This document shows, piece after piece, positions 46,823 through 59,653 of a stretch of 64,000 nucleotides of DNA. The position numbers and the translations under genes were made by a program. The stretch lies in assembly GCF_006345815.1 (NCBI RefSeq), contig NZ_VCIG01000009.1, positions 124,001 through 188,000 on the forward strand, given 5' to 3'. Every line of letters begins with the position of its first letter. Within the stretch, counting starts at the first letter, position 1. Source of the stretch: Ochrobactrum sp. CGA5. Lineage in GTDB: Bacteria; Pseudomonadota; Alphaproteobacteria; Rhizobiales; Rhizobiaceae. The notes beneath the pieces are model-generated. The model was given only the letters and a program-made list of their open reading frames with translations. It searched no databases and was not told where the DNA came from.

Positions 46823-47641
46823 ATGGAAGGTTTGATGAAAGGCAAACGCGGCCTCATCATGGGGGTCGCGAATAATCACTCACTTGCTTGGGGAATTTCA
46901 AAGCAACTCGCAGCACAAGGCGCTGAACTAGCCTTCACCTATCAGGGTGAAGCGCTCGGTAAGCGCGTAAAGCCGCTGGCCGAACAGGTTGGCTCTAATT
47001 TCGTGCTACCCTGCGATGTGGAAGATATCGAGTCGGTTGATGCGGTCTTTGCCGAAATCGAAAAGAAGTGGGGAAAGCTCGATTTCATCGTCCATGCTAT
47101 TGGCTTCTCTGACAAAACCGAACTGAAGGGTCGCTACGCAGACGTCACCACGCGCGAAAATTTCAGCCGCACCATGGTGATTTCCGCCTACTCCTTCACG
47201 GAAATGGCGCAGCGTGCCGAAAAGCTCATGAAGGATGGCGGCTCAATCCTGACGCTGACCTATGGCGGTTCGACGCGCACCATCCCGAACTACAATGTCA
47301 TGGGCGTTGCCAAGGCCGCGCTTGAAGCCATGGTTCGTTATCTTGCCGCCGATTACGGCCCGCAGGGTATCCGCGTCAACGCCATCTCAGCTGGGCCGGT
47401 GCGCACGTTGGCCGGTGCCGGTATTGGCGATGCACGCGCAATCTTCAGCTATCAGCGCCGCAATTCGCCGCTGCGCCGCACCGTCGACATCGACGATGTT
47501 GGCAAATCGGCGGTCTATCTGCTGTCCGATCTTTCGAGCGGCGTTACCGGCGAAATCCATTATGTGGATTCCGGCTACAATATCGTCTCCATGCCGACAT
47601 TGGAGGAGCTGAAAAGCTCTGATGCGGAACGAGGCGAGTAA
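46823..47641 (+). CDS. fabI: Enoyl-ACP reductase (NADH) FabI
   Basis: FabI carries out the last reduction step of fatty acid elongation. The 272-residue short-chain dehydrogenase has the FabI-type cofactor loop (GVANNHSLAWGIS), and the catalytic Tyr and Lys appear as YNVMGVAK (Y-x6-K). It starts 15 bases after fabB. The triclosan target loop is present as in other FabI proteins. Confidence 0.97.
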   Translation: MEGLMKGKRGLIMGVANNHSLAWGISKQLAAQGAELAFTYQGEALGKRVKPLAEQVGSNFVLPCDVEDIESVDAVFAEIEKKWGKLDFIVHAIGFSDKTELKGRYADVTTRENFSRTMVISAYSFTEMAQRAEKLMKDGGSILTLTYGGSTRTIPNYNVMGVAKAALEAMVRYLAADYGPQGIRVNAISAGPVRTLAGAGIGDARAIFSYQRRNSPLRRTVDIDDVGKSAVYLLSDLSSGVTGEIHYVDSGYNIVSMPTLEELKSSDAERGE

Positions 47642-47657
47642 GCCTGACAGTACAAAG

Positions 47658-47683
47658 AAGCCGCCCTTCGAGGCGGCTTTTTT
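47658..47683 (+). terminator. Rho-independent terminator after fabI
   Basis: AAGCCGCC-CTTCGA-GGCGGCTT followed by TTTTG. It lies 17 bases after the fabI stop. Confidence 0.92.
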
Positions 47684-47686
47684 GTT

Positions 47687-48721
47687 TCATTTCTTCGCGT
47701 CGAAGATTTTGAAACCATTTGCCTCTTCAAGCAGTGTCACGTTCTTGAACAATCCTTTGAGCGTAATCTCATAAGGCAGTTGACGGTTTGCGACCATCAG
47801 CAGACGTCCGCCCGGTTTAAGACGCGACGCGGCAGCGGCTATGAACGCCTGACCAAGCGACACATCCGTCACCCTCCCCTCGTGGAAAGGCGGGTTCATG
47901 ATTACAGTGTCGTAGATGCCTGCCATCTTTTCACTCGTCACATCAAACCAGTTGAAGCTGATCGGCACAGATGCGGACAGCCGTTCCAGACTGCCGCGCG
48001 CCGCTTCCAGCGCCTCGTAATCCGCTTCGTAGAGATCAATGGATTTGATGCGATCCGCGAACTTGAGGCATTGCGCTGCAAGATACCCCCAGCCTGCGCC
48101 AAGATCAGCAACATTGCCGAAAACGATCTTTTCCATATGCGGGACGAGCAGCGCCGAACCTTTGTCTATAACGCCGTGCGAGAACATGCCGGGTTCGGTG
48201 CGAAACACGTCGTCAATATCCTTAGCAAGCGGTTTCAGCGCCGTGATAAAATCATCAGTAAGATCGGCAGGACGCCTAAGCCAGAACACCACCGCATGGT
48301 TCTTCGACATACGGTCGCTGATCTCGGCAATATTGCCGACCCATTTCCTGAAACTATCGATGCCAAGCTTCTTGTCGCCGGACACGACAATCCACCCCCC
48401 CGGCTCAACACGCGCCAGAAGCTCAGAAAACCACGCCTCGTTACGTCCGCGATGTTTTCCAAGCACAAGTAGCCCACCGGAAAAACGGCTCTCCTCGCCC
48501 ATGTCTGGCGCTAATCTGGGAACGGTCTTGAAACTCTCCTTTTCCAGCGCCAGCCAGTCGGGACGCCACGGCTGCAGGAAAGTCAATGCACGTTTCCATT
48601 CGTCTTCAAGATGCCGGTCCGCAGACAGACCACAGGCCAGAAAAGATTGTCCCTCCTCGGGCACATCTAGAATGGCCTGATCGAAGGGGAGAAAGAGAGT
48701 TTGTTGTGCCGGTGTAATCAT
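47687..48721 (-). CDS. rsmC: RsmC-like 16S rRNA (guanine-N2) methyltransferase
   Basis: This is a class I SAM methyltransferase of 344 residues with the RsmC/RlmG layout: an N-terminal non-catalytic Rossmann-like half and a C-terminal catalytic half. The SAM site is VADLGAGWGYLAAQC and the catalytic NPPF motif appears as MNPPFHEGR, typical for methylation of an exocyclic amine on guanine. RsmC methylates G1207 of 16S rRNA in E. coli; the exact target here is inferred. It ends at the fabI terminator. Confidence 0.87.
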   Translation of the reverse strand: MITPAQQTLFLPFDQAILDVPEEGQSFLACGLSADRHLEDEWKRALTFLQPWRPDWLALEKESFKTVPRLAPDMGEESRFSGGLLVLGKHRGRNEAWFSELLARVEPGGWIVVSGDKKLGIDSFRKWVGNIAEISDRMSKNHAVVFWLRRPADLTDDFITALKPLAKDIDDVFRTEPGMFSHGVIDKGSALLVPHMEKIVFGNVADLGAGWGYLAAQCLKFADRIKSIDLYEADYEALEAARGSLERLSASVPISFNWFDVTSEKMAGIYDTVIMNPPFHEGRVTDVSLGQAFIAAAASRLKPGGRLLMVANRQLPYEITLKGLFKNVTLLEEANGFKIFDAKK

Positions 48722-48757
48722 GATTCATCCATGGTCTTGAAATGAATCCCATGCAAC

Positions 48758-48785
48758 AAAAAAGCGCGCCATAAAGGCGCGCTTT
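48758..48785 (-). terminator. Rho-independent terminator after pnp
   Basis: On the minus strand AAAGCGCGCC-TTTAT-GGCGCGC is followed by TTTTTTG. It starts 26 bases after the pnp stop, and lies upstream of the rsmC-like gene. Confidence 0.92.
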
Positions 48786-48810
48786 CCTTTGAAATCGAAG
48801 CAGTCGACGC

Positions 48811-50955
48811 TTATTCGGCGTCAGCTTCTTCCTTCTTCTTTTCCTGGGCAATTTCCTTGCCGGTTTCCTGATCGACGACCTTCATCGACAGGCGAACCTT
48901 ACCGCGTTCATCGAAGCCCATGAGCTTGACCCAGACCTTCTGGCCTTCCTTGACCACATCGGTGGTCTTGGCAACACGGTCGACAGCGAGCTGCGAAATG
49001 TGAACCAGACCGTCACGCGGGCCGAAAAAGTTCACGAATGCGCCGAAGTCAGCAGTCTTGACAACGGTGCCTTCGTAGATTTCGCCTACTTCCGGCTCAG
49101 CAACGATCGAATGAATCCACTTCTTAGCGGCTTCGATTTCCTTGCCGTTCGACGAAGCGATCTTCACCGTGCCATCGTCTTCGATGTTGATCTTGGCACC
49201 GGTCTTTTCCACGATTTCACGGATAACCTTGCCACCGGAACCAATAACGTCGCGGATTTTATCGGTCGGGATGTTCATCACTTCGATGCGCGGAGCGAAC
49301 TCGCCCAGTTCGTCACGCGAGGTCGACAGAGCCTTGGCCATTTCGCCGAGAATGTGGACGCGACCACCCTTGGCCTGTTCCAGAGCGACCTTCATGATCT
49401 CTTCGGTAATGCCGTCGATCTTGATGTCCATCTGCAGCGAGGTGATGCCGTTTTCCGTTCCGGCAACCTTGAAGTCCATGTCGCCGAGGTGATCTTCATC
49501 ACCGAGGATGTCGGAAAGAACCGCGAAACGTTCGCCTTCCTTGATCAGACCCATGGCGATACCGGCAACCGGACGTGCCAGCGGGACGCCGGCGTCCATG
49601 AGAGCAAGCGAGGTACCACAAACGGTAGCCATTGAGGACGAACCGTTGGATTCAGTGATCTCGGAAACCGCGCGGATCGTGTATGGGAACTGCTCAGCGG
49701 CAGGCAGCATCGGATGGATAGCGCGCCATGCGAGCTTGCCATGACCGATTTCACGACGGCCCGGCGACCCCATGCGACCGGTTTCACCAACGGAGTAAGG
49801 CGGGAAGTTGTAGTGCAGCATGAAAGGCTGCTTGTAGGTGCCCGTCAGGGCGTCGATCATCTGTTCATCTTCACCGGTGCCGAGCGTGGCCACGACGATA
49901 GCCTGCGTTTCACCGCGGGTGAACAGAGCCGAACCGTGGGTGCGAGGCAAAAGACCAACCTCTGAGACGATCGGACGAACTGTCGAAAGATCGCGACCGT
50001 CGATGCGGCTACCGGTATCAAGAATGTTCCAGCGGACAATCTTGGCCTGCAGATGCTTGAAAATGGTCGCAAACTGTTCCGGCGACATTTCCGTTTCTTC
50101 TACACCTTCAGGGAAGAAATGTTCCTTCGCCTTTGCCTTAGCGGCATCGACGGCGGCATAACGAGCCTGCTTTTCGGTGATCTTGTAAGCGTCGCGCAGG
50201 TCGCTTTCGACTACGGCGAGCATCTTTGCCTCAAGGGCCGACAGGTCTTCCGGCTGGAAGTCGCGCGGTTCCTTGGCAGCAACTTCAGCGAGCTTGATGA
50301 TCGCGTCGATGACTGGCTGGAAGCCCTTCTGTCCGAAAACAACGGCGCCGAGCATAACTTCTTCGGAGAGTTCCTGTGCTTCGGATTCAACCATCAGCAC
50401 GGCTTCCGAGGTACCGGCAACAACCAGATCGAGCTTCGATTCCGGCATTTCGTCGATATTCGGGTTCAAGACATATTCGCCGTTGATGTAGCCGACGCGT
50501 GCCCCGCCGATCGGGCCCATGAAAGGCACACCCGAAATGGTGAGAGCTGCAGAAGCAGCAACCATCGACAGGACGTCAGGATCATTTTCCAGATCGTGCT
50601 GGACGACGGTGATGACGACCTGCGTGTCGTTCTTGTAGCCGTCAACGAAGAGGGGACGGATCGGACGATCTATCAGGCGTGAGACCAGTGTTTCATTTTC
50701 GCTCGGACGACCTTCACGCTTGAAATAGCCACCGGGAATCTTGCCAGCGGCATAGGTCTTTTCCTGATAGTTCACGGTCAGCGGAAAGAAATCCTGGCCC
50801 GGCTTCGGCTCCTTGGCAGAAACGACAGTCGCCAGAACGACAGTTTCGCCATAGGTTGCGAGAACTGCACCGTCTGCCTGACGGGCAATCTTGCCGGTTT
50901 CGAGCGTGAGCGGACGACCGCCCCATTCGATTTCTACTTTATGGGTATTGAACAT
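48811..50955 (-). CDS. pnp: Polynucleotide phosphorylase
   Basis: PNPase degrades RNA 3' to 5' by phosphorolysis and is part of the RNA degradosome. The 714 residues comprise two RNase PH-like halves, a KH domain ([20 protein letters not shown], with GSGG loop) and an S1 domain ([21 protein letters not shown]). The C-terminus is acidic/lysine-rich. The leader forms a stem-loop that may serve autoregulation. Gene order rpsO-pnp is kept. Confidence 0.98.
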   Translation of the reverse strand: MFNTHKVEIEWGGRPLTLETGKIARQADGAVLATYGETVVLATVVSAKEPKPGQDFFPLTVNYQEKTYAAGKIPGGYFKREGRPSENETLVSRLIDRPIRPLFVDGYKNDTQVVITVVQHDLENDPDVLSMVAASAALTISGVPFMGPIGGARVGYINGEYVLNPNIDEMPESKLDLVVAGTSEAVLMVESEAQELSEEVMLGAVVFGQKGFQPVIDAIIKLAEVAAKEPRDFQPEDLSALEAKMLAVVESDLRDAYKITEKQARYAAVDAAKAKAKEHFFPEGVEETEMSPEQFATIFKHLQAKIVRWNILDTGSRIDGRDLSTVRPIVSEVGLLPRTHGSALFTRGETQAIVVATLGTGEDEQMIDALTGTYKQPFMLHYNFPPYSVGETGRMGSPGRREIGHGKLAWRAIHPMLPAAEQFPYTIRAVSEITESNGSSSMATVCGTSLALMDAGVPLARPVAGIAMGLIKEGERFAVLSDILGDEDHLGDMDFKVAGTENGITSLQMDIKIDGITEEIMKVALEQAKGGRVHILGEMAKALSTSRDELGEFAPRIEVMNIPTDKIRDVIGSGGKVIREIVEKTGAKINIEDDGTVKIASSNGKEIEAAKKWIHSIVAEPEVGEIYEGTVVKTADFGAFVNFFGPRDGLVHISQLAVDRVAKTTDVVKEGQKVWVKLMGFDERGKVRLSMKVVDQETGKEIAQEKKKEEADAE

Positions 50956-50973
50956 ATCTTGTCCTCATGTGGT

Positions 50974-51002
50974 GATGCCGCGCAAAAGCGCCTGAAGGCA
51001 TC
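50974..51002 (-). promoter_or_regulatory. Stem-loop in the pnp leader
   Basis: GATGCC-TTCAG-GCGC-TTTT-GCGC-GGCATC folds as a nested hairpin directly upstream of the pnp start (19 bases before the ATG). In E. coli the pnp leader forms a stem cut by RNase III and used for autoregulation; a similar role here is inferred. Confidence 0.6.
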
Positions 51003-51263
51003 GCCTCGGTTGGCGGACAGGCCACGGGCAAGACAACGGGAAGTTCGCTATGTGCCAGAACATTCATTTCCGAATATCCCCTGACACGAACTGCCTGCAA
51101 TCCTGCCCCATGACTGGTCCAGGTCATGAGCCTTGTGGCTCTTCATCGGCATGACGGAATGCACCTAGTGCGTCGTTTCATGCCAGCGGGCACTCCGCCC
51201 GATACTGTCGCATTTTGCTTTTTCAGCGGCTATCCGCACGACAAAATGCCCGAATAAATTAAA
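51003..51263. other. Rest of the rpsO-pnp spacer
   Basis: This spacer has no credible gene. CATTTTG (~51211) and CAAAATG (~51241) form another inverted repeat around GGATAGCC. A pnp promoter is expected here since rpsO has a terminator, but no clear -35/-10 pair is visible. Confidence 0.5.
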
Positions 51264-51289
51264 CGGGCGACGTTTTGAGACGTCGCCCG
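51264..51289 (-). terminator. Rho-independent terminator after rpsO
   Basis: On the minus strand CGGGCGACGT-CTCAAA-ACGTCGCCCG is followed by TTTAATTT. It begins 10 bases after the rpsO stop and separates it from pnp. Confidence 0.92.
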
Positions 51290-51298
51290 ATTTTACCG

Positions 51299-51568
51299 TT
51301 AGCGGCGCAGGCCGAGACGGCTGATCAGCGCCTGGTAACGTGCCTGGTCGATGCCCTTGACATAGTCAAGAAGACGACGACGCTGCGAAACCAGCTTCAG
51401 GAGGCCGCGACGCGAATGATTATCATTCTTGTGGCCCTTGAAGTGTTCGGTGAGGTTGGCGATACGCTCGGAAAGAACGGCAACCTGTACTTCAGGAGAA
51501 CCGGTGTCGCCTTCCTTGGTGGCGTATTCCTTGATAAGTGCTTGCTTGCGCTCAGCAGTAATCGACAT
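51299..51568 (-). CDS. rpsO: 30S ribosomal protein S15
   Basis: S15 is an early-assembling small-subunit protein (89 aa). [32 protein letters not shown] and [19 protein letters not shown] are diagnostic. It starts with an ATG at 51568 and lies between truB and pnp in the usual order. In E. coli S15 also represses its own mRNA; the leader was not analysed for a pseudoknot. Confidence 0.98.
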   Translation of the reverse strand: MSITAERKQALIKEYATKEGDTGSPEVQVAVLSERIANLTEHFKGHKNDNHSRRGLLKLVSQRRRLLDYVKGIDQARYQALISRLGLRR

Positions 51569-51750
51569 CGTAACACCTTTCTAGATGAGAGGAAAACCAG
51601 ACGCCCGGGCCGGGATGTCGTCCAGCGCGGGCCATTTACACGATCTGACATGCTTTTACGCATGATCGATGAGGGGCATATAGTGCAAAACTGACGGAAA
51701 CGCCAGCCTCAATTCAATTTGCTACCTTATCGCGATCTTCTGACAAAAGG

Positions 51751-52725
51751 TCAGCCCGTTGTGAAAACGCGCTTCGGTTTGAATTGTCCATGCTCGATAT
51801 AGCCGATAGCGAGCAATTTTCCGCGTGTCGTGACGCAGGCTTCGTCTGCTTCCAGAGGGGCATCGCGTCCACGGAGGATTACCGGGTTGCCAAGACGCAC
51901 GCGTTGCGCCTGATCGTCGGTAAGTGGCACCTGCGGCAGACAGTCAAGCGCCGCACCCGTATCGATGACCAATGCATCAATCGCCGAAAAGTCACGACGC
52001 GGAGCGGGCTCAATGACATTTCCATCCTCATCCTTCGGCGGAAGTGGCGGCCAAGCCTGTTCGAGTTCGGCCAGCGTTACGGCGTCTTCTTCCGTAAACG
52101 GCGCGACTTCGATGCGGCGCAGGTCGGAAATATGACCGTAGCAACCGAGGTCCCTGCCCATGTCGCGTGCAAGGGAGCGCACATAGGTGCCCTTGGAGCA
52201 TTCGACCTCGAATTCCGTGCGGTCGGCATCTGGAGTGCCGACGATCTCCAAGCGGTCAATCTCGACTTCGCGGGATGGAATCTCGACCGTCTCGCCTTCG
52301 CGAGCAAGATCGTAAGCGCGCTCACCGTCGATTTTGATGGCGGAGAACTGTGGCGGAACCTGCGAAATGACACCAGTATAATTCGGTAGCAGTGCCTCGA
52401 CGTCAGCGCGCGATGGCCGCTTGTCCGAAGTCTTGGTCGGCGAACCTTCCAGATCATCCGTGGAGCGTTCCTCGCCCCAGCTTACGGTGAAACGATAGAT
52501 TTTGGTTCCATCCATGACATAAGGCACGGTCTTGGTGGCTTCACCCAGTGCTATGGGCAACATGCCGGAAGCGAGCGGATCAAGTGTACCGGCATGACCG
52601 GCCTTTTCGGCATTGAACAGCCATTTGATCTTCGAGACCGCTTCGGTCGATCCCATCCCCTTCGGCTTATCGAAAATAACCCAGCCGGATATCGGACGAC
52701 CTTTTTTCTTGCCCCGTCGTGCCAT
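51751..52725 (-). CDS. truB: tRNA pseudouridine(55) synthase TruB
   Basis: TruB makes pseudouridine 55 in the T-loop of tRNAs. Its 324 residues hold the catalytic Asp in [23 protein letters not shown] and the conserved KxKG start region ([17 protein letters not shown]). A C-terminal extension (PUA-like remnant) ends [10 protein letters not shown]. It follows rbfA with a 3-base gap. Confidence 0.97.
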   Translation of the reverse strand: MARRGKKKGRPISGWVIFDKPKGMGSTEAVSKIKWLFNAEKAGHAGTLDPLASGMLPIALGEATKTVPYVMDGTKIYRFTVSWGEERSTDDLEGSPTKTSDKRPSRADVEALLPNYTGVISQVPPQFSAIKIDGERAYDLAREGETVEIPSREVEIDRLEIVGTPDADRTEFEVECSKGTYVRSLARDMGRDLGCYGHISDLRRIEVAPFTEEDAVTLAELEQAWPPLPPKDEDGNVIEPAPRRDFSAIDALVIDTGAALDCLPQVPLTDDQAQRVRLGNPVILRGRDAPLEADEACVTTRGKLLAIGYIEHGQFKPKRVFTTG

Positions 52726-52728
52726 GCT

Positions 52729-53181
52729 TTATTCGTCTCCATTGCGGGAAGCCTTGTCTGCCTCCCCGTCTTCTGCATCATCATGCCCAAGATCGCGGGC
52801 GACTTCCGGCGAACGGAGAATCGCATCGATCTTGGAAAAATTGTCAAAACTCGTATCGGCCCGGAAACGGAATTCCGGCATGTATTTCATTTGGCTGAGG
52901 CTTGGCGCCATGCGTCCGCGAATAAACTTTGCGTTTGCAGCCAGTGCCTTGATAACCGCCTGCGTATCGGCGTCGCCGAGAGGGGTGATAAAGCAGGTCG
53001 CAATCTTGAGGTCGGGCGACATGCGCACTTCAGAGACGGAAATCACGGTGCGACTGATTAGATCGTCGCGGATTTCACCGCGTTGAAGCACTTGGGCCAA
53101 TGCGTGACGCACCTGTTCGCCGACGCGAAGCTGGCGCTGGGAAAGACCACCTGAGCCTTTGGGGTCGGGAGAACGTGCCAT
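52729..53181 (-). CDS. rbfA: Ribosome-binding factor A
   Basis: RbfA is a KH-fold assembly factor for the 30S 5' domain. The ATG at 53181 ([28 protein letters not shown]) is preceded by CGAGGATTTAAC and gives 150 residues; the longer frame to 53241 lacks homology. The KH core [28 protein letters not shown] is clear. The acidic tail ([10 protein letters not shown]) is common in rhizobia. A hairpin upstream separates it from infB. Confidence 0.95.
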   Translation of the reverse strand: MARSPDPKGSGGLSQRQLRVGEQVRHALAQVLQRGEIRDDLISRTVISVSEVRMSPDLKIATCFITPLGDADTQAVIKALAANAKFIRGRMAPSLSQMKYMPEFRFRADTSFDNFSKIDAILRSPEVARDLGHDDAEDGEADKASRNGDE

Positions 53182-53309
53182 CGTTAAATCCTCGGTAAAC
53201 AGCCATAAACCGGCGTCCAGCTCCTTGGGCTGTACAACCACATGACTTGAAAATTATAGGTGTAACTTACCACAATTCAGATGGGAGTCAGACCCTCGAA
53301 ACCGGGCAA

Positions 53310-53344
53310 TAAGAAGCCGAACCGCCAATTCAGGGCAGTCCGGC
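53310..53344 (-). terminator. Probable terminator between infB and rbfA
   Basis: On the minus strand GCCGGACTGCC pairs with GGCGGTTCGGC (11 bp, two G-U pairs) around CTGAATT, followed by TTCTTATT. It starts 10 bases after the infB stop. Confidence 0.78.
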
Positions 53345-53353
53345 TCAAAGCTA

Positions 53354-56257
<2,904 letters not shown>

Positions 56258-56400
56258 TACGTTTCCGTTTCCTTCGCGGCTCCGGCCGCTCTACTCGAGC
56301 ATTATCCAACGCGACCGAGTCATGTTGGATAATGCTCCAGTCATCCGCCTCAACGCGCAATCCGATCCGGGAGCTGCCAAAGCCCCTCCAGAGTTGCGCT

Positions 56401-57003
56401 CTAATCCAGGTCCAACGCGCTTTCACCGCGATAGCGATGCAACATAAGCGCCCGCTTTACGAACCCGGTTGCCGCCTTTCCTTCAAGTACGGCTGCATGT
56501 ATCACATTTCCGCCACCAAATGCCAAATCCATTTCTTCTCCCGTAAACAGAGAGAAAGAAGGAATTTCTGGACCATCCAGATGCAACACGGCGCGGCGAG
56601 CCTGATCGAGCTTGCGTACACCGTCAGCAGCGGCTTCCTTTGCGTGCAACACCATGGCGGCTGTCCCGGTGCGGATCGCCTGATCCACCTTGGTCGAGCC
56701 CGACACCACAGCCCCGGCCTTGCGAGCCAGAGCGAGACTGCCGAGAGCAGATTTCGTCAGCAACTGGTCCACCAGCGCGCCAAGATCCGCCTGCGGCGTC
56801 ACACCTTCCTTCAGCGCCCGCGCAAAAAGCTTGCGCTTGACCGCCTCATCCACCAAACGACGCTCGGCCTTTACCCAGCATCCCCTGCCTGGCAGATTCC
56901 TTTTCAAGTCCGGCACCACGGAACCGTCGGGGCCGGCCACGAAACGGATCAGATCATCAGCAGAACCGCTTTCGCGCGTAACGATACAGGTTCTGTCATT
57001 CAT
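56401..57003 (-). CDS. ylxR: YlxR-type RNA-binding protein with L7Ae-like domain (DUF448)
   Basis: This 200-residue protein opens with the YlxR fold (RTCIVTRESGSADDLIRF...PDLKRNLPGRGCWVKA, GRGxW motif) and continues with an L7Ae/L30e-like RNA-binding domain (GSLALARKAGAVVSGSTKVDQAIRTG). In other bacteria the two are often separate genes (ylxR and ylxQ); in rhizobia they are fused. The ATG at 57003 is preceded by GAGCAGGAA and matches the family start; an earlier start (57195) would overlap a palindrome. It lies between nusA and infB. Confidence 0.9.
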   Translation of the reverse strand: MNDRTCIVTRESGSADDLIRFVAGPDGSVVPDLKRNLPGRGCWVKAERRLVDEAVKRKLFARALKEGVTPQADLGALVDQLLTKSALGSLALARKAGAVVSGSTKVDQAIRTGTAAMVLHAKEAAADGVRKLDQARRAVLHLDGPEIPSFSLFTGEEMDLAFGGGNVIHAAVLEGKAATGFVKRALMLHRYRGESALDLD

Positions 57004-57185
57004 TTCCTGCTCCACGCGAACTCCAGTCTTGCCATATCGTGGTCTGCCCGCGCATCGGACGTAACGCGGGCGCTGTACCAGAGCATAAGCCCCACCACAA
57101 CCCGTAAGATGACCGGAACCGCACTTGAAAACCGAACTGGCCTGTCGTTTCAGGTGAACAACGGCCTTTCCAGCGTTTAATTGCG

Positions 57186-57240
57186 AGAGCCGCACAGCTT
57201 ACGCCTGAATTGCCTCAGACGTAAGAAGCCATGCGGCTCT
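57186..57240. repeat. Large nested palindrome between nusA and ylxR
   Basis: Outer arms AGAGCCGCA (57186-57194) and TGCGGCTCT (57232-57240) enclose a second pair CTTACG (57198-57203) and CGTAAG (57220-57225), with extra CTGA/TCAG pairing. On the plus strand it is followed by TTTTAT, so it looks like a terminator on the strand without genes; on the minus strand (the operon strand) it lacks a U-tract. Confidence 0.85.
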
Positions 57241-57258
57241 TTTTATGCCGACTGCTTA

Positions 57259-58872
57259 TTAGGAAGCGGCCTCTTCTTCACCGGCTTCCACTTCGGGTTC
57301 TTCTTCCTGAGCCGACGCCAGTTCTTCTTCCGTGATCCATCCTGCCTTCAAACGCGCGGTCAGGACCATCTGTTCCGCATCGACGCGCGAAACATCGAAG
57401 GAAGAGAAGATGCCGCTGTGAACGATGGTCTCGCCATCCTTACGCTCACGCCAGCCGACCAGATCGTCAACGGCGTATCCGGCGAAGTCTTCGATCGTCT
57501 TGACGCCATCTTCACCGACCGCCACCAGCATCGCCGTGGTGATGCCCGGCAGCTCACGCAGTTCGTCTTCGACGCCCAGTTCCTTGCGGCGGTTATCCTG
57601 TTCGCTTTCAATACGATCCAGATACTCGCGTGCACGATCCTGAATTTCACCAGCCGTTTCTTCATCGAAGCCATCGATGGAAGCGATTTCGCCCGGCTCG
57701 ACATAGGCCAGCTCTTCAACTGATGCGAAACCTTCAGAAGCCAAAACCTGACCAACCATTTCGTCAACGTTGAGAGCTTCCATGAAGAGCGTAGAACGCT
57801 CAGTGAATTCCTTCTGGCGACGTTCGGATTCTTCGTCTTCCGTCAGGATATCAATGTCCCAGCCGGTGAGCTGTGAAGCAAGGCGCACGTTCTGACCGCG
57901 ACGACCGATTGCAAGTGATAGTTGGTCATTCGGAACGACAACTTCAATACGTTCGGCATCTTCATCGAGAACAACCTTGGCAACTTCAGCCGGCTGCAGT
58001 GCGTTAACGATGAAGGAAGCTGCATCCGGCGACCACGGAATGATGTCGATCTTTTCACCCTGAAGCTCGCCCACGACAGCCTGAACGCGGGAGCCGCGCA
58101 TACCGACACAGGCACCTACCGGATCAATGGAAGCGTCACGGGAAACAACCGCGATCTTGGCGCGGGAACCCGGATCGCGGGCGACCGACTTGATTTCGAT
58201 GATGCCATCGTAGATTTCCGGCACTTCCATGGTGAAGAGCTTCGCCATGAAGGACGGATGGGTACGCGACAGGAAAATCTGCGGCCCGCGCTGCTCGCGA
58301 CGCACGTCATAGACATAGGCGCGGATGCGATCGCCATAACGGAAAGCTTCACGCGGGATCAGCTCGTCACGACGCACGATGGCCTCACCGCGACCAAGAT
58401 CGACAATCACATTGCCGTATTCAACGCGCTTGACGGTGCCGTTGACGATTTCGCCAACGCGGTCCTTGTATTCGTCATACTGGCGGTCACGTTCGGCTTC
58501 GCGCACTTTCTGCACGATAACCTGCTTTGCCGACTGGGCAGCGATACGACCGAAATCCATCGGCGGCAGCTGATCGGCGATAAAGTCGCCCACCTGTGCG
58601 TCCGGGTTGCGATCGCGAGCGGTGAAGAGCGAAATCTGCGTCGCATAATCCTCCACATGCTCGACGACTTCGAGCAGGCGCTGCAGCTTGATCTCACCCG
58701 ACTTCGCATTAATGTCGGCGCGAATGTTGCTTTCCTGGCCGTAGCGCGAACGCGCCGCCTTCTGAATCGCATCGGCCATGGCCGCAAGAACGATCTCGCG
58801 GTCGATCGACTTCTCGCGTGCGACCGCATCGGCGATCTGCAGAAGCTCCAGCCTGTTAGCACTGACTGCCAT
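57259..58872 (-). CDS. nusA: Transcription termination/antitermination protein NusA
   Basis: NusA binds RNA polymerase and modulates pausing and termination. The 537 residues comprise the N-terminal polymerase-binding domain, an S1 domain (VGEIVNGTVKRVEYGNVIVDL), KH1 (GMRGSRVQAVVGELQGEK), KH2 (GRRGQNVRLASQLTGWDI) and a C-terminal acidic repeat region with helix-hairpin-helix-like motifs (VLASEGFASVEELAYVEPGEIASIDGFDEETA). The gene lies downstream of rimP by 53 bases, as in the standard rimP-nusA-infB operon. Confidence 0.97.
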   Translation of the reverse strand: MAVSANRLELLQIADAVAREKSIDREIVLAAMADAIQKAARSRYGQESNIRADINAKSGEIKLQRLLEVVEHVEDYATQISLFTARDRNPDAQVGDFIADQLPPMDFGRIAAQSAKQVIVQKVREAERDRQYDEYKDRVGEIVNGTVKRVEYGNVIVDLGRGEAIVRRDELIPREAFRYGDRIRAYVYDVRREQRGPQIFLSRTHPSFMAKLFTMEVPEIYDGIIEIKSVARDPGSRAKIAVVSRDASIDPVGACVGMRGSRVQAVVGELQGEKIDIIPWSPDAASFIVNALQPAEVAKVVLDEDAERIEVVVPNDQLSLAIGRRGQNVRLASQLTGWDIDILTEDEESERRQKEFTERSTLFMEALNVDEMVGQVLASEGFASVEELAYVEPGEIASIDGFDEETAGEIQDRAREYLDRIESEQDNRRKELGVEDELRELPGITTAMLVAVGEDGVKTIEDFAGYAVDDLVGWRERKDGETIVHSGIFSSFDVSRVDAEQMVLTARLKAGWITEEELASAQEEEPEVEAGEEEAAS

Positions 58873-58925
58873 TGGACTCTCCTTGGTGTCGCACCCGGCT
58901 CCTCAAGATGCCGGATGCCTGAAAC

Positions 58926-59600
58926 TTAAACTTTATCTTCGGCTTCACCGGACTTGGTTTCACCAGACCGCTCGTCCGCTTCTTCGCTACCAAGATCGTC
59001 GCCGGGAATGCGGCCTTCGCGCAGGGCCTTGTCCTTGCGCAGCGCATCGCGGATCAGATCATCGGTCAGCACGAGGCGTGCATCCGAGATCAGGTCGAAT
59101 GGGATGCGTACGACAGGTTCGCTGCCATAGGAAATCTGGTCGCTTTCAATCACGACCGATTCTGCATCGCCAAGAACGATGCGACCGCGGAATTTCTTGC
59201 GTCCTTCATGCACGATGGAGGTTTCCACCTTTGCAATGTGACCGGCCCAATCGGCAAAATCCGATTTACGGACCAGCGGACGATCGATACCGGGAGATGA
59301 AATCTCCAAATGATATTTTCCGTTGATCGGATCTTCCACGTCGAGCACCGGCGCAACCGTGCGGCTGACCAGCTCGCAATCATCGACGGTCATCGTGCCA
59401 TCAGGACGTTCGGCCATGATCTGCAAAGTCTGGCCGTTCAGCCCCGAGAGACGCACGCGCACCAGCCGGAAACCCAGCGTATTGATGACGGGCTCGATGA
59501 TGGAAGCCACTTTGGCATCGATACCCGTCTCGCGAATGATACGCTCATCCACAGCCACGGCTGGCATCTCTGCTTCGTTTGCCTGAACCTGTTCCGTCAA
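58926..59600 (-). CDS. rimP: Ribosome maturation factor RimP
   Basis: RimP helps mature the 30S subunit. The core ([32 protein letters not shown] and [12 protein letters not shown]) is clear. The open frame reaches 59765 but runs through the trmB terminator at 59654-59686, so the real start lies downstream. I favour the TTG at 59600 ([12 protein letters not shown], 224 aa), 7 bases after GAGAGG; the ATG at 59567 is an alternative. It has an acidic, Ser/Glu-rich tail. It heads the rimP-nusA-ylxR-infB run. Confidence 0.9.
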   Translation of the reverse strand: MTEQVQANEAEMPAVAVDERIIRETGIDAKVASIIEPVINTLGFRLVRVRLSGLNGQTLQIMAERPDGTMTVDDCELVSRTVAPVLDVEDPINGKYHLEISSPGIDRPLVRKSDFADWAGHIAKVETSIVHEGRKKFRGRIVLGDAESVVIESDQISYGSEPVVRIPFDLISDARLVLTDDLIRDALRKDKALREGRIPGDDLGSEEADERSGETKSGEAEDKV

Positions 59601-59653
59601 CTCTAAACCTCTCGAAGGGGTCGAAAAACCTCTGTTTCTTGGCTGCAAGTAAC

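Noticed and set aside
56280-56340. Palindrome GAGCATTATCCAAC/GTTGGATAATGCTC before infB as a further copy of the dispersed repeat
   Set aside because: It is an inverted repeat of its own but lacks the CCGAAAA/TTTTCGG core, so I do not count it in the family; it may be a leader hairpin of infB.
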